Source: Kluyveromyces lactis
Lineage: Eukaryota; Ascomycota; Saccharomycetes; Saccharomycetales; Saccharomycetaceae
DNA: 64,000 nt
Direction: 5' to 3'
NCBI RefSeq assembly: GCF_000002515.2
Contig: NC_006041.1
Location: forward strand, 186,001-250,000
Position 1 is the stretch's first letter, and each line of letters opens with the position of its first letter. The notes under the pieces were generated by a model. It was not told the DNA's origin, did not search any database, and saw nothing but the letters and a program-made list of their open reading frames with translations. A program made the translations under genes and the position numbers. Positions 29,286 through 41,047 of this stretch are shown in pieces.

Positions 29286-29593
29286 AATGGTCTACAAAGT
29301 TGAACTGAGCTAGCACAAGGATTGAATAGAAATTCTTCTTGGTTTTCAAATAAAGGCAAACTTTACAACCAGGAAGAATCTTGTTTCTTTAGCATGTCTT
29401 ATTTCTCGTTTACATTAATCTACATATTCTGATAGTATTACCTTTGATACATCGATTAGCGAAAAAAAAAAATCAAACCCGTGAATAGTGACAGACTGTC
29501 ATTATTAAAACGTCAAAATAACAGATGGACCACAAATGAATATATTGGTATAATTCAAAGCCTGTCATCTACCACTTCAAGCATCAATTTAGG
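29286..29593. other. Intergenic: LEO1/CTS2 divergent promoter
   Basis: 308 bp shared by two divergent genes, with an A tract at about 29462-29472. No recognised binding site called. Confidence 0.5.
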
Positions 29594-31036
29594 ATGTTCG
29601 AAGGCTTCAAAATAACCAAATTACATCTTAAATTTTGGATTATAATAATAGTACTTGCATTCATAGTGGAAATGTGCATTGTGCCCTGGTTATTTTTAGA
29701 TAAAATCAAGAAGGGTGGGAGCGCCGGGAGAAGGCCTCCCACAGAGATCGATCCAGACACTCGTGTTCCGTCTGAGGGACCGGATGGTTTTTCAGTTGCC
29801 ACTTACTATTCCAATTGGTCCCCGTATAATGCAAGAAACCACAAGCCGGCTGATATTCCAACAAGCCAGTTGACGCATGTATATTATGCCTTTTTTGTGG
29901 TGGATGCTAAGTCAGGAGCTGTTAAATCTAGTGATTCGTGGTCAGACTTTGAGCTGCCTTTGAGTGTGGGTGTAAAAGGTTGCATCAAAGAGCTTCAAAA
30001 AATAAAATTAGAGTCAAAGCACGAATTCAAGACTATTTTATGCCTTGGTGGTTGGTCCAACAGAGAGGCCTATAAGAAAATTGCCAAGTCAGAGAAAAAG
30101 GTGAAGAAGTTTATTGAAACAGCGGTGGATTGTATGTTCAGGTATGGGTTTGATGGAATAGACTTGGATTGGGAGTTTCCCGAGGAGGACAGTAATGAAC
30201 CGATAGTTTATTTAGAAATGATGAGAGGAATAAGAGAAGGTATGGATCAGTTAGAAAGACAAATTTTTGGTTCACCCGCTGAAGAGAAGGACCATCCACA
30301 TTTCCAACTTTCTGTAGCTACCCCTGCATTTGCTGAAAAATTAAATATACTACCTATATCTGAGATGTCAAAATATGTTGATATCTGGAATATGATGTGT
30401 TATGACTTTCATGGAGAATGGTCAGATGTAACCGGATATCATAGTAACTTGTACCTTCAGGGACATTCCCACAGGAGAAGTTTGAGTAATAGAATATCAA
30501 ACAGTTCTCTTTCATCAGACACCGCAGTGAAACTTATGACCGATAGACATAACATATCTTCACGTAGAATAGCACTTGGTATGGCGGCCTATGGACGTGG
30601 TTTCACCAATGTCGAAACAAATGATGATAATTATCTTGGCAAGAAATATCACGGAGTTGGGGGTGGATCTGAGGGTGAGCCAGGGATTTGGTTATATAAT
30701 CAACTACCGATCGATGGTAGCAAGGAACAGTTTGACTCAAATGCAGTCTCAGCTTACTGCTTTGATCCTAAATCCAGAACATTTGTGGGGTATGACAATG
30801 TTCAATCCATGGATATCAAGGGAAAATACATCAAGAAGAAAAACTTGAACGGTGGATTTTGGTGGGAATCTTGTGGGGATTCCAAAGACCCCAGGAAGTC
30901 ACTAGTTAACGCATTTAGTAAGGAAATTGGCCTGTCTGAAGGCTTTGTATCATTGTTCAAAAGCGATAAAGTAAAGCAATTTCATTTACAAAAGTACCCC
31001 AAGGATTATATTTCAAGTCTTTTCCAGAAGCTCTAA
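29594..31036 (+). CDS. CTS2: GH18 chitinase Cts2, membrane-anchored
   Basis: Family 18 glycoside hydrolase expected to cut chitin. S. cerevisiae Cts2 (511 residues) is a putative chitinase linked to sporulation. The 480-residue product has a short cytosolic N terminus, one uncleaved-looking membrane segment (about 14-36), a linker, and a GH18 barrel (about 65-440). The barrel motifs are KTILCLGGWS and FDGIDLDWEFP, with catalytic E194 and D190/D192. The type II layout suggests a lumenal or periplasmic catalytic domain. It matches YDR371W, between DXO1 and VPS74 genes in the S. cerevisiae order. Confidence 0.94.
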   Translation: MFEGFKITKLHLKFWIIIIVLAFIVEMCIVPWLFLDKIKKGGSAGRRPPTEIDPDTRVPSEGPDGFSVATYYSNWSPYNARNHKPADIPTSQLTHVYYAFFVVDAKSGAVKSSDSWSDFELPLSVGVKGCIKELQKIKLESKHEFKTILCLGGWSNREAYKKIAKSEKKVKKFIETAVDCMFRYGFDGIDLDWEFPEEDSNEPIVYLEMMRGIREGMDQLERQIFGSPAEEKDHPHFQLSVATPAFAEKLNILPISEMSKYVDIWNMMCYDFHGEWSDVTGYHSNLYLQGHSHRRSLSNRISNSSLSSDTAVKLMTDRHNISSRRIALGMAAYGRGFTNVETNDDNYLGKKYHGVGGGSEGEPGIWLYNQLPIDGSKEQFDSNAVSAYCFDPKSRTFVGYDNVQSMDIKGKYIKKKNLNGGFWWESCGDSKDPRKSLVNAFSKEIGLSEGFVSLFKSDKVKQFHLQKYPKDYISSLFQKL

Positions 31037-31221
31037 CTTCAGCCTTTCATATCAGATTTCAATGAATGAATATCATTACCAAGTAATGGAATTTGTGCTC
31101 AAATCGAGTTTACATTGTGATTTAGAACTAGTCGGATATTGTCCGTAGAATTTTTGAGATACAAGTATATATATATATGTGAATGATCCACACTGTTCTT
31201 CGAATCATAATACTATGGACT

Positions 31222-32196
31222 TTATAACAATGTGTCCATACGTGAAAAGACCTCAAAAACTCCAGCAACAACTTCAAGTTGCAAATCTGAACCCGGATGA
31301 TTATTTAATTCCTGTGAAATCTCTTTATTTAAGTTCACTGAAACACCGGTGCTTGTTTGTTTATCGAGTGGGAACGGAAATTCTGAAAATTGAGCTAGAA
31401 TTTCATCCGCACGAGCAAACCCTGTATCTCTCACTTCGTAATCTAAGGTAGCCAAGACATTTTCTAGAACATTAGCACCATAAGCACCACAGATTAAAGA
31501 CAAGGTTCTAATATATTTAAAGGAAACATCTTGTGGGAAATAGGTATTATAAGTCAATTCAGCATTCCTTGAAACCAGTATCGATAGTATTCTTCTTTTA
31601 ATAGATTCCTTGCAAGTTGTATCAGTGATCGGGTGTGTGGCCATGTCAAACAAAAAGAAGTTCTTCATTTCAGTTCTCAAAACACCTTTGTCAACCAATC
31701 CCTTTGCTAATCTTTCCCTAACTTGTTTCAATTGATAATTGATCTTTAGGAGATTCCAAGTCTCGCCACTAAGTAGGTCAATCCATCCGACAATTGAAGT
31801 TGGTGGATCGTTCTTCATTAAAGATAAACTTTCATCAAGTAAGACCTCGCCAGTTTTACTTCCGTCTATGACTTCAATTAATCTCTCACTGACATCGTAT
31901 CTCTTTCTTGCTGGATCATCAACACATCTAATCTTACCTCGTAACGCTAGTTCTATCAAGATGCACCCACGTAGGGCGTACGAGATATTATCGTTCCAGA
32001 ATGATAAATATCCCTGTTTATCCTTTAGTCCCATCAACAAAACTTCCTCCATTAAGGTCAACTTAGGAACACTAGTGTTGTCCCTTAGTTTCGCCTCTTG
32101 CTCGTCATATACAATCTTATGATCATGCTCATTATCTATTTGAGGGATTGATTCCGTTGTATCACCTTTATTAACTCGGCGACGCTGTAAAGACAT
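31222..32196 (-). CDS. VPS74: Golgi PI4P-binding protein Vps74 (GOLPH3)
   Basis: Binds PtdIns4P and the cytosolic tails of Golgi glycosyltransferases and retains them through COPI. Length is 324 residues (S. cerevisiae 345). The basic N terminus ([11 protein letters not shown]) is the expected coatomer-binding region. The GPP34 domain (about 45-320) includes [22 protein letters not shown] and the conserved [23 protein letters not shown]-type stretch, here split around residues 95-115. It matches YDR372C and is convergent with CTS2. Confidence 0.96.
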   Translation of the reverse strand: MSLQRRRVNKGDTTESIPQIDNEHDHKIVYDEQEAKLRDNTSVPKLTLMEEVLLMGLKDKQGYLSFWNDNISYALRGCILIELALRGKIRCVDDPARKRYDVSERLIEVIDGSKTGEVLLDESLSLMKNDPPTSIVGWIDLLSGETWNLLKINYQLKQVRERLAKGLVDKGVLRTEMKNFFLFDMATHPITDTTCKESIKRRILSILVSRNAELTYNTYFPQDVSFKYIRTLSLICGAYGANVLENVLATLDYEVRDTGFARADEILAQFSEFPFPLDKQTSTGVSVNLNKEISQELNNHPGSDLQLEVVAGVFEVFSRMDTLL

Positions 32197-32646
32197 GATG
32201 AATTTTTACCCTATTTTTTCGGCGTGCAACTTTGCAAGTTCACTTCTTGACAAGTCACAGTCCAATTGTCGGATAACAGAATTCCAATCCTACCTTCAAG
32301 TCAAACCTAATGACTTAAAGCCAATTGTGACACGAAGAGTAAATCTTTAAAATCATTCACCATAGATATAAACTAGGTTTGATCAAAATCAGTTAGTTAT
32401 TTTTCATTTTGATGTTTTTTTTTTTCAAATTAGATCAAGGTAACTAACTAATTAAGAACTCCTGCCTGCCTTGCGAAAATCAATTTACCCTCACATGTGG
32501 ATATTGAATCGAAGATAGTATCCGCACAGTAAGCCTAACTGAACGCCAGATCTTATAAATTTTACCAATTCCTGCATTACATACTGATCTATCTTTTAAT
32601 TAATATAATGTAAATCATATTTATGCCACTTTAAGAGCGACACGGG
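32197..32646. other. Intergenic: VPS74 promoter / UBP2 3' flank
   Basis: 450 bp with a T tract near 32415-32424. Nothing beyond promoter and terminator DNA recognised. Confidence 0.5.
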
Positions 32647-35600
32647 TTACTCCTGTTGTTGAAGAATTCGTTTCAATGGTTCGATAGTTTCTTGTTCTTG
32701 ACCTTCACGGACGTAGACCAAAAAGTATGGAGTGGCCGTATTACCCTCCGTGAAGTTGAATACTTCCGATTGTGGCACCTCTGTAACTGAGTCATCATTA
32801 TACTTCCTCCAGATACCATTTTTGGTGTGATCTTTAATATAGACCCAGTAATGGCCGTAACTTGCTTCACCACGATGAATGAAAACGGCGAATAAAGAAT
32901 AGCCGATATGTTTGAATTCGCTGAACTGTTGGGAAATAGTTGTCTCTAGATCTGTAATTTTGTTGAATAAGCTCTTTAGTTCCTCGTCTATGTTATTGAT
33001 TAAAATATCAATGTAGGCGATCGATGAGGGGATATTGTCCGCATCAATATCGTGCGCTTTCAAGGTACCGGACTGTAAGAACTTTTTGGTCTCAATGAGC
33101 GAGGATTTTAAAGTTAATCCTATTTCGTTCTGTGAGAGTAGTTTCCTCTGTCTTTGCTTTAAGTCTTGAAGTTTCTGTTTCAATTCTGCGTTTTGTTGAA
33201 TTTCTGCTAATAGTTTTGGATCCTCGGTAGCCATATATCTATCCATGTACAACGTTTCGCCGAAAGGTAGCGGCTCGATAGACTTGAAAGGCATGAATTT
33301 TTCTCTATCATAATAGACTCTCTGGATTTGAATTTGTAGAACCGCAGGTAACTCTGAGATAGATACAGTTCTCTTTACATCACCATACTCCTCCAAATTC
33401 AAATAGTCATTCTGAAAGTAAAAATCTAAAGCATCATAAATATCCTTTGGATGGTCACCGGTGTTAACCAATAAGGATAAAAACCTTTCATATTTTGTCC
33501 GGACAGAAGCCTCATCATTGACTGGTATCAAGTCCTGTTTAATTCTACCGTAAAACAACTGTTTGACAAGATCATTCTGTTCCAAGTCGTCTTCCAAGCT
33601 CAAAGGTTCTGAAGCAATCTCAAGCTGAGCCAAGACGTTACCTATACATTCTGTAACATCTTGTTGTCTTCCGATCTCCAATGTATTTTCAAGTTGGTCC
33701 GCACTGATTTTAGCAACTTGGACGGAATATTGCTGTGTTCCTGCTTCTGACGATGTTTTATGTTCGGGGAGCGCAACCGGGCTCTGGCACATTATGATAT
33801 CATCATCACAAGACGCTAGGTGACGAGTAGTATCAGTGGGGTCTTCGACGACGTCAGTTGTTAAGTCGATGAGTTCTTTCTGGGCAACAGTATCGTCACC
33901 GAACTCCACCTCGACATTACTCGGAGCAAAGGCTAAGTAGACCAACTCTTTTGTGGGCGTGACGCATCTACTGTTTGTGTGGATCATGTCATTGAACAAA
34001 TCACGAAGATGGTAGACAAACTGGACCGATCTAAGCTCTTCTTGTTTGCTGACCTCCCTGCCTCCAATTCTTCTTCTAGAGTGATATTCAGACGCATCCA
34101 GTAATTTAGCAGAGTCATCATCATAATTCAAAATAAAATCACGTAGAGGTTTGATAGTGAAAAAGAATTGAAGTAGTGAGTTTAGGTAGCATGTATTTCC
34201 CACATTATTGATTCCAGCTGGCCATGTAGCAACAGGAAGACAACTTACGTCCACAATACCGGTGTCTAAAAAGTGGTTGATAAGTTTACTATTTCTAGTA
34301 AAACCAATATTCTGAAGGGCCATTTTCAACTTCAATAGATAATCAGGACCTGTCATAATTCCGTGACTCCATTTCTTTTGAAAAACTTCAAGGATGACAT
34401 CGTCGCTTGCATTCATGTCAATTTCAATGATGTTCAATGCTTCATCGTATGATATGTCAGTGCAGTTGTAATATTGCGCAAATTCTGGACATTCATCTGT
34501 CAAGACATTCAAAAGAAATATTGAGCGCCTATCTAGTGCTATTGTAAAAATCGCCCGATCATAATCTTTTTTCAAACCAGGGGCATCAGCAATATTGATC
34601 GTATATGCAGTTTGGATAATATCATCATCTACTGTCTCGTCTACCTTTAAAAGAGTGTAAGCTTGTTGTACATTATAATATGGTTCATACTCCACCAAAA
34701 ACAACATCTTTTGACTACCTAAATATTTTCCTAGCACACGTAGGGCATTTCTTAGATCTTTTCTTTGATTATCAGAGCTCCTTAATAGATGAGAATTGTA
34801 ATATTCAATCATCGTATTGGCATCAAGGAGGCTTGCGTCAATGTCAGTTGGATCTAAACCAAATACCTGTAATGCATTATTCAAATCTTCATACCCAACA
34901 ACATCTTGTTTTCCACAGTAAGCAATAAGCTGGTAACTACCCTTTGCGTTTGTTACATATTGGAGAGCATCAAAATAATGGCTGATGTTTTCCTGATCAA
35001 GTGCAATTTGAGTTTCATAGTTTTTAATGATATCCTTATCGATGTACTTAAAAGCAACAGATAGGTTAATAAAATGGTAATTTATGTCGTAGGGGAATGG
35101 TTCAATGTGTTGGTGGTTCAAAATATTGAACCACCATGTGTGACTGGCACTAAAATGTTGATTAGAAAAGCACTTTGCCACTGTCTTCTTTTCAGTACCA
35201 AGTTCATTTTCAAGTAGCATCGACTGCTTACCAATTAAAACAACCTCCATGGATTTTCTGGTATACGCCTCTCTAATCCCTCTGACCTTAAAATCTGTGA
35301 TATAATCAACTAAATCTGGTGGCTTATATTCCTCTCCAGATTGGACATTATCTTCTACAGCGGTCTTCTGCAAACTGAAATCAAACATTGTCGTTAACCA
35401 GTCAGTATTAATTTGTGAGTTGAGTGCAACACTATCCCTGGAAATAATCTTAAACTCACTATTAGCAGATTTCCTCTGTAATGGGTTCTTAAATATCATG
35501 AAAAGAGTTTTCAAACACTCGGCTTGGCTAGGAATATCGTCCGGGTTCAATAAATCAAATTCTTGACATGCATTTTTATATCTTTCCTCAATTTTTGCTG

Positions 35601-36309
35601 TTCGATATTCAGCTAGGTTCTCTGAATTAAATTCTGGTTTTATTATCTCAACAAGTATAAGTTTATTAGTATCAGCAGAAACAAATATACTTTGGTCTAC
35701 TAATCTACAGTCTTTCTCTTCCATTATAAAGATATCCCTTTTGTCGAATGGATGTAAAGATTCAGGCTCTAAAACATGATAATGAGTTATCCCAACGTGT
35801 CTATTGAAATTTTCCAAGTATGATCTCCTTTTCACAGTAATCTTCAAATGAAAGAAGTATTCAGGAAACTTGTCAATGTCATCAAAGTCATTAGGAGTAA
35901 AATTCGGATCTACCAGCAATGCGAACATAACACTGATGGTATTCTTCCCTGGACAAGTCATTGAATCATAATCATATCTGCTTCTCAAATTAACCTGGTC
36001 AATTAAATGCACTAGGTTCCACGGTTGCAATTGCTGTCTTTCCCTCGAGTACTGAAGCATTGGTTGTTTCATCACAGATGAACCAAACTTCTTCAAGAAC
36101 CATGGTGAAATCCTAATGTCATCTAAAATTCGATCGCATGTTTTGAACGGAAAACTTTTCGAAATATCTCCGTACAAAAGCGTCTTACCATCGTCTACTA
36201 AATCTGAAAATGATTCCAACGACTTAGATCTCAGTACTTCTGCTGTTTCCGAAACAGAATCTCTCTGTTCGCCATTCAATTCTAAAGCTGGTTCTTGTGA
36301 AGCCATCAT
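32647..36309 (-). CDS. UBP2: Ubiquitin-specific protease Ubp2
   Basis: Deubiquitinase that, in S. cerevisiae with Rup1, opposes the Rsp5 ligase and trims K63-linked chains. Length is 1220 residues (S. cerevisiae 1272). The N-terminal 680 residues are Ubp2-specific. The USP catalytic domain begins at [11 protein letters not shown] with catalytic C707 and ends with the His box [11 protein letters not shown] near residue 1150. A charged coiled-coil insertion lies inside the catalytic domain (about 1040-1120). I use the first ATG, at 36309; an adjacent ATG at 36306 is equally possible. A TTG-initiated extension is rejected. Position matches YOR124C, between VPS74 and FRQ1 only in the unduplicated order. 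Confidence 0.96.
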
Positions 36310-36420
36310 CAATTCGAGATTCTATTCTCTGCCAAGCTATCCTCAAATTGTCACAATATACTGTAGCGTGTCAAATGTATCAGAATTGAATCACTGGGAG
36401 TATTAGAACGAGCCTAGAAG

Positions 36421-36454
36421 TGGCAAATAGATATTTTTAATTATGCATTTGCCA
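36421..36454. repeat. Inverted repeat TGGCAAAT...ATTTGCCA
   Basis: Perfect 8-bp arms separated by 18 nt of AT-rich DNA, about 110 bp upstream of UBP2. The arms could equally be two binding sites in opposite orientation. Confidence 0.5.
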
Positions 36455-36786
36455 AAGGATTGAAGATCTAGTTTTCCTTAAAATTTAATGCAATTACTAT
36501 TCTGATTCTACTTAATTCTTTTGTTACCCTTTAAAATTTGTCAATAGTGGAAATCTGTAGACAGAACCACAATGAGTGTGTGGTGTACGGATTTATACTC
36601 ACAGTTTTAAATTTAAACGCATTTATGGCGGTACAAAGGGCATTAAAATGAGTCAAAAAGGGCCTCTATTCAAATTACCTATGCCCTGTTTGATGTAACA
36701 GCATTGCTATTATTCCGAAAAGACTGAAACAGCTTTACAACTTGTTTTTCTGAGTACTACGTAAACTATAATTTATAACTCAATGT

Positions 36787-36819
36787 AACCTATTCAACCT
36801 TTGAATGTTGAAATAGGTT
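36787..36819. repeat. Inverted repeat with 12/13-nt arms
   Basis: Left arm AACCTATTCAAC (36787-36798), 8-nt loop, right arm GTTGAAATAGGTT (36807-36819). The arms pair over 12 bp with a single bulged base. It could be a hairpin in an RNA or a dyad binding site in the UBP2/FRQ1 promoter. Confidence 0.6.
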
Positions 36820-37246
36820 CATAAAATCCAGAACTTTAAAACGCAGTCGTTGAGTTAAAAAGAGGAAAAATAGTTCGATCAGTGGCACCGCTTCATAGTG
36901 AGCATCTGAAGAATTTTAGTAGTCGTTACTTGAACACCAACAAGCAAAGTAGAAGAGGAACGGTCATCTCTGTCACTGTTTCTATCGTTACTTTTAGAGA
37001 ATCATCTATGACGGACTTCACAAGCCACTTTCCTACAACGAAATCTGTAAACTGCAGAAGAGAGAAAAACATAATTAAAAAAAAACCAATATAAAAGATG
37101 TTGCATGAGGAGTTGAAAAATTTAGGGAGGAAGAGCTTCAGGGTCTAGTCAATATCTTTTCCGAAACTGATCATAGGTAGCTTATAGTGGCGTTTGATCA
37201 CAGTAAGTGTTAAGATATATACTATCCATGGAATAACAATAATAAG

Positions 37247-37819
37247 ATGGGAAATAAAACGTCTACACTTTCAAAGAATGATTTGACCAGTTTGAAGCAA
37301 TCTACGTATTTCGATCGCAGAGAGATCCAACAGTGGCACAAAGGGTTTCTACGGGATTGCCCGAACGGCCAGCTAACTAGAGAAGAGTTCATCAAGATAT
37401 ACAAACAATTTTTCCCCTTTGGCTCGCCAGATGAGTTTGCTACGTATGTGTTTAGCGTGTTTGACAAGGATAATAATGGATCCATTGACTTCAAAGAATT
37501 TATCACAGCATTAAGCACCACTTCCAGGGGCTCCTTAGAGGAAAAGTTAGTCTGGGCTTTCCAACTCTATGATTTAAACCACGATGGCGTAATTTCATAT
37601 GAAGAAATGTTGACCATAGTGTCAAGTATTTATAAAATGATCGGGAACATGGTAAAACTAAGTGACGATGAAGCTACTCCAGAGTTAAGGGTAGAAAAGA
37701 TCTTTAGGCTTATGGATAAAGACAAAGATGGTTGTATTACGTTAGATGAATTTAGAGACGGATCGAAGGTCGATCCATCTATAGTAGGGGCATTGAATCT
37801 TTATGATGGATTGGTATGA
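37247..37819 (+). CDS. FRQ1: Frequenin Frq1, calcium sensor
   Basis: N-myristoylated neuronal-calcium-sensor protein, regulatory subunit of the PtdIns 4-kinase Pik1 at the Golgi. The product is 190 residues, the same length as S. cerevisiae Frq1. MGNKTS gives the N-myristoylation signal. EF-hand 1 is degenerate, and three good loops follow: [24 protein letters not shown] and [12 protein letters not shown]. It ends [10 protein letters not shown]. It matches YDR373W. Confidence 0.98.
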   Translation: MGNKTSTLSKNDLTSLKQSTYFDRREIQQWHKGFLRDCPNGQLTREEFIKIYKQFFPFGSPDEFATYVFSVFDKDNNGSIDFKEFITALSTTSRGSLEEKLVWAFQLYDLNHDGVISYEEMLTIVSSIYKMIGNMVKLSDDEATPELRVEKIFRLMDKDKDGCITLDEFRDGSKVDPSIVGALNLYDGLV

Positions 37820-38179
37820 CCCTTGTGTAACCTGCTTCCATACAACTTACTTAGTGTAAGTTTTCAACGGTTGCACGGCAATTAGGCGGGGGCACTTTTT
37901 TTGGCTTGAAGTTGTTAGTCTTAAAGTCATATTCATACTGACTGTTTCTTTTAATGTGCTCTTTTTTGATAATGGAGCATGCGGTTCTCTTCCTGAAACA
38001 TTGATTTACGTTAGTTTCCAACGTGTATGGGTGTAACTATATCATCAGTGTAATATATACGTTTGTATACGATACTATAATACTTCTCCAATCTGTATAT
38101 ATAAAACCAAATATGCCTTATCACGTATTCATCACGGTTCATTAGAAAGGGTTAGCGTACTGTCAGAAGGGCCAACCAT
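37820..38179. other. Intergenic: convergent FRQ1 / CAT5 3' flanks
   Basis: 360 bp between two stop codons with TA-rich stretches (38046-38105), consistent with two terminators. Nothing else seen. Confidence 0.5.
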
Positions 38180-38890
38180 TCACACACGTTCCGCTGCCCA
38201 AATCGCAACTCTGCAAACAGTCTTGATCCCCTCCGTCAAAAGAATGTATGGGACTGCCTTATGCGAATCGTAATCAATAGCTGTTTGCAAATGTTCCAAT
38301 TCTTCGTCTCTGAATTGTTTGATAGTAGCTTGTAAATTTTTCAATTCTACAGTTTGTCCAACTTTAGTTCCATCTTCTGATTCCAATTCATATTGATTGT
38401 TGAGACAGCGAAGCTGGTCATTATAATGCCCCCCAATAACAGTTTCGACAGCTTCCGTGCATGCCATTGCCGCTTCTGGTGACAAGAAAGCTGTCCCAGA
38501 ACCCATTGCGAATGCTCCAATTTTCCAAAGCGGTGTCAATAATGAAGGCCTCACACGCCTTTTCAGCTGTAAATTGTTGAATGTATCATGATGGTGAATC
38601 TCTTGATCCCACATATGTTGCAACACAGGGCGCAAATGTGGATATCTATTGGCAAGTACGAAGAATTGACCCGCATAAATGTAATTTGCTCCTAATTCAC
38701 CAGCCTGGTCCACCCTAACCACCCTATCCAAATATGCTAGCTGAGCGTCTGACATTGGCTTGAATTTGGTCAATTCAGCAGACTCATTAGGTTCCGCTCT
38801 ATGCTCCCCTGCATTGCTACTATTGCCCAAGGTAGATAAGACCGAAAACTGTCTTAGCGGGACGGCTCTCCTACAGCACGTACGAAGCAT
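38180..38890 (-). CDS. CAT5: Coenzyme Q hydroxylase Coq7/Cat5
   Basis: Di-iron monooxygenase that hydroxylates demethoxyubiquinone in the CoQ synthome on the matrix face of the inner membrane. Length is 236 residues (S. cerevisiae 233). An Arg-rich mitochondrial presequence (MLRTCCRRAVPLRQFSVL) precedes the ferritin-like bundle. Carboxylate/His ligands are visible in DQAGELGA, DQEIHHHDTF and RDEELEHLQTA. It matches YOR125C, sitting between YDR373W and YDR374C homologues. Confidence 0.97.
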   Translation of the reverse strand: MLRTCCRRAVPLRQFSVLSTLGNSSNAGEHRAEPNESAELTKFKPMSDAQLAYLDRVVRVDQAGELGANYIYAGQFFVLANRYPHLRPVLQHMWDQEIHHHDTFNNLQLKRRVRPSLLTPLWKIGAFAMGSGTAFLSPEAAMACTEAVETVIGGHYNDQLRCLNNQYELESEDGTKVGQTVELKNLQATIKQFRDEELEHLQTAIDYDSHKAVPYILLTEGIKTVCRVAIWAAERV

Positions 38891-39412
38891 TCGCTAACTT
38901 GATACCAAAAGCCAATTGAAAGGGCGAAACTTTGAAGTGTAAGATAGCGATTAACCTGCCAAACTTTACCAACAAATACTTGTCCTGATGAAGAACTGCT
39001 TGTACAATTAAACCTTGAAGAGCAATACCCCAGCCATTTATATAGTATACCTTTATTCTATATCAAAGTTGTGCTTTTTCACCATGATCTGCTGATTGTC
39101 AGTATAAGGAAATATTATTGGGTTACCCGATTTTGCGCCAGTGGCTTGAAGAAATGCTGTCATCGAATCAGGTGCAAGAAGTAAAACCTAAACCTCTGGC
39201 AAGTGGAAGCTATTCGATGTGGATCCTAGTAGAGACAGTTTCCATTCCCAAACCCTTTAAAGGGGGTTTTGAAATGTAACCCAAGCGATTGATACCGGAA
39301 GTTCACCATCATATAGTTACTAGTTTAGCAACTATATACATTAGCTATATTACATTCAGTCACCGCGTGTGTAACCGTCGCAAAGTTCTAGGGACCTTTC
39401 TTGGAACAAGAT
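38891..39412. other. Intergenic: CAT5 promoter / PHO92 3' flank
   Basis: 522 bp. Contains CCCTTTAAAGGG, a 12-nt perfect palindrome at about 39252-39263, of unknown meaning. No gene seen. Confidence 0.5.
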
Positions 39413-40207
39413 TTAAAATAGTAGAGACGATTTAGTATATGAGTTGTGGAAAATAGCAACAATTTCGTGTCCAATATTGAACGGAACAATTTCTGTATCA
39501 CGTCCATGGCCCAATGATTTCTGTTCACCATCAGTTTCCCAAACCAAATGATTGAATCTACGCACTTTCACATCGTTCACATACCACCATTTTATCTGGA
39601 ATAAATGTGGGAAAGTGTACGAATCAGTATGTGTTTCCCAAATATTGGCGCGAGGATCATTTTCTATGAGATCCGAGCACATCTCTGCAATGCCACAGAA
39701 TTTACCAGATTTGTTAACAGAAAATAATAAGAAAAGTTTAGCACCTGGTGCAAGACTATGGTATTCTCTCTCAAGTCTTCTGTTCCCTTTGCGTGTCGAA
39801 GACCATACACTATTTTGTAGTGCAAGTTTAACGTTTCTTTCGTTGAAAGACTTGATAACAAAAAATTTAGAACCATGTGGGATCCCATACACCGACTCAC
39901 GGTTCTCTATTTTCGAATAATCAGTAGTGTACTCTTTCAGCGGCGATAAAGACTCCATTATGGTAGAAGCTGTGGAGAAAAAACCATCCATGTTTGACAT
40001 TAGACTTTCTATGAAACTAGATCCGCCGCTTGTATCAAAGGATTCTTCATCATTGAAACCTTTAGGAACTATCTTTTCCTGAGTATCAGAACGGTCTTTA
40101 TACCAAGCATTACCGTTACTGGCATTATTTTTATCATCAAAATCAAACTTCGATGAGGCATTCAGCAGGAACAATTCCGTCCATAGATCCATTTGAATAT
40201 TACACAT
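39413..40207 (-). CDS. PHO92: YTH-domain m6A reader Pho92/Mrb1
   Basis: Binds N6-methyladenosine in mRNA; in S. cerevisiae it promotes decay and meiotic progression and lowers PHO4 mRNA. Length is 264 residues (S. cerevisiae 306). A disordered N terminus (1-100) precedes the YTH domain (about 108-255), which begins GSKFFVIKSFNERNVKLALQ. Aromatic-cage tryptophans lie in NSVWSS and in the IKWWYVNDVKV region, and the FCGIAEM strand is present. The second Met (residue 6) is an alternative start. It matches YDR374C. Confidence 0.95.
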   Translation of the reverse strand: MCNIQMDLWTELFLLNASSKFDFDDKNNASNGNAWYKDRSDTQEKIVPKGFNDEESFDTSGGSSFIESLMSNMDGFFSTASTIMESLSPLKEYTTDYSKIENRESVYGIPHGSKFFVIKSFNERNVKLALQNSVWSSTRKGNRRLEREYHSLAPGAKLFLLFSVNKSGKFCGIAEMCSDLIENDPRANIWETHTDSYTFPHLFQIKWWYVNDVKVRRFNHLVWETDGEQKSLGHGRDTEIVPFNIGHEIVAIFHNSYTKSSLLF

Positions 40208-40663
40208 TTTTCACACTGAACCTAAAAAGTTAATATATTCTTCTCAACTTAATATTGCCCAACACAACCTTCAGAATTCTTACTTATGGCAACTCAATTC
40301 AAAAATTACATTAATCTCACTTGATGTTTACTTGCGCGTCTCCTCGTTTTATAAGAGTTTATGTCAGTTTCGAAACTTAACCAAAAAAATCTAAACTGTC
40401 ATATCTGAGACCAGTCCTTATCATTTTTCCGCTGATTACATTAAAGTTTCGAAGAAAAAAACACAGGAGACATCAGAAAACGCTATAGCAGCAGATTTGC
40501 CTACATAGAAAGATAATGATAGTTTAATAGATATGGATATAGATAAGTGATAGTAGGAGAGAGATGTTTACTTTTATTAGAGTTCAATTGTACCTAGGAG
40601 ACGAATAGTTTTAGGTTACACAGGGAAGTGTTGTTCTTGACAGTTTTATGTGCAATTTTCTGC
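40208..40663. other. Intergenic: PHO92/WIP1 divergent promoter
   Basis: 456 bp between two divergent starts. No strong motif recognised. A GTG/TTG-initiated 12-codon extension of WIP1 enters it and is not used. Confidence 0.5.
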
Positions 40664-40921
40664 ATGAGCGAGCATCTTCGAAGGATTGTAGTTGACGGGC
40701 TACTGGGCCGAATTAGAGACAACACATTAGGAACCTTAGATGAGCCAAGTGAGGCTGAGGAGACCTTAATTGGATGTCTGTTTGCTGATCTTATTCGGAA
40801 GCTAATGGATGAAGCGAAGCTACAGGCAGAAAAGGATGGCACAAGAACGATATCCGTTGGCCATTTACGTGATGCAAAAGATTTGATACTCGAGTCGTCA
40901 CCTGATAACAATGAGGATTGA
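40664..40921 (+). CDS. WIP1: Inner-kinetochore histone-fold protein Wip1 (CENP-W)
   Basis: 85-residue protein expected to pair with Cnn1 (CENP-T) in the constitutive kinetochore. The sequence MSEHLRRIVVDGLL, SEAEETLIGCLFADLIRKLMDEAKLQAEKDG and ISVGHLRDAKDLILE reads as the three helices of a histone fold with a basic connector. S. cerevisiae Wip1 (YDR374W-A) is 89 residues and lies at the same place, between YDR374C and YDR375C. The ATG at 40664 is the first in frame. The call rests on fold and synteny together, because the sequence itself is poorly conserved. Confidence 0.85.
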   Translation: MSEHLRRIVVDGLLGRIRDNTLGTLDEPSEAEETLIGCLFADLIRKLMDEAKLQAEKDGTRTISVGHLRDAKDLILESSPDNNED

Positions 40922-41047
40922 AAGAGATTAAGATGGATTTCTCTTTCATCTCTATCAGTTCCTTTTCAAGCCTATATATATCGTGTTGGGTGCTTGTATA
41001 GAAGTGTGTATGTACATATATATTTGAAGGTTACGGATTATTTACAG

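Larger units (their letters stand above)
36310..37246. other. Intergenic: UBP2/FRQ1 divergent promoter region
   Basis: 937 bp. It holds two clear inverted repeats (36421-36454 and 36787-36819) and A/T tracts. A 70-codon open frame (36882-37094) has no recognisable protein features. No snoRNA boxes were convincing. Confidence 0.5.

Noticed and set aside
36882-37094. 70-codon open frame upstream of FRQ1
   Set aside because: Low-complexity Ser/Thr reading in promoter DNA. No homology recognised.
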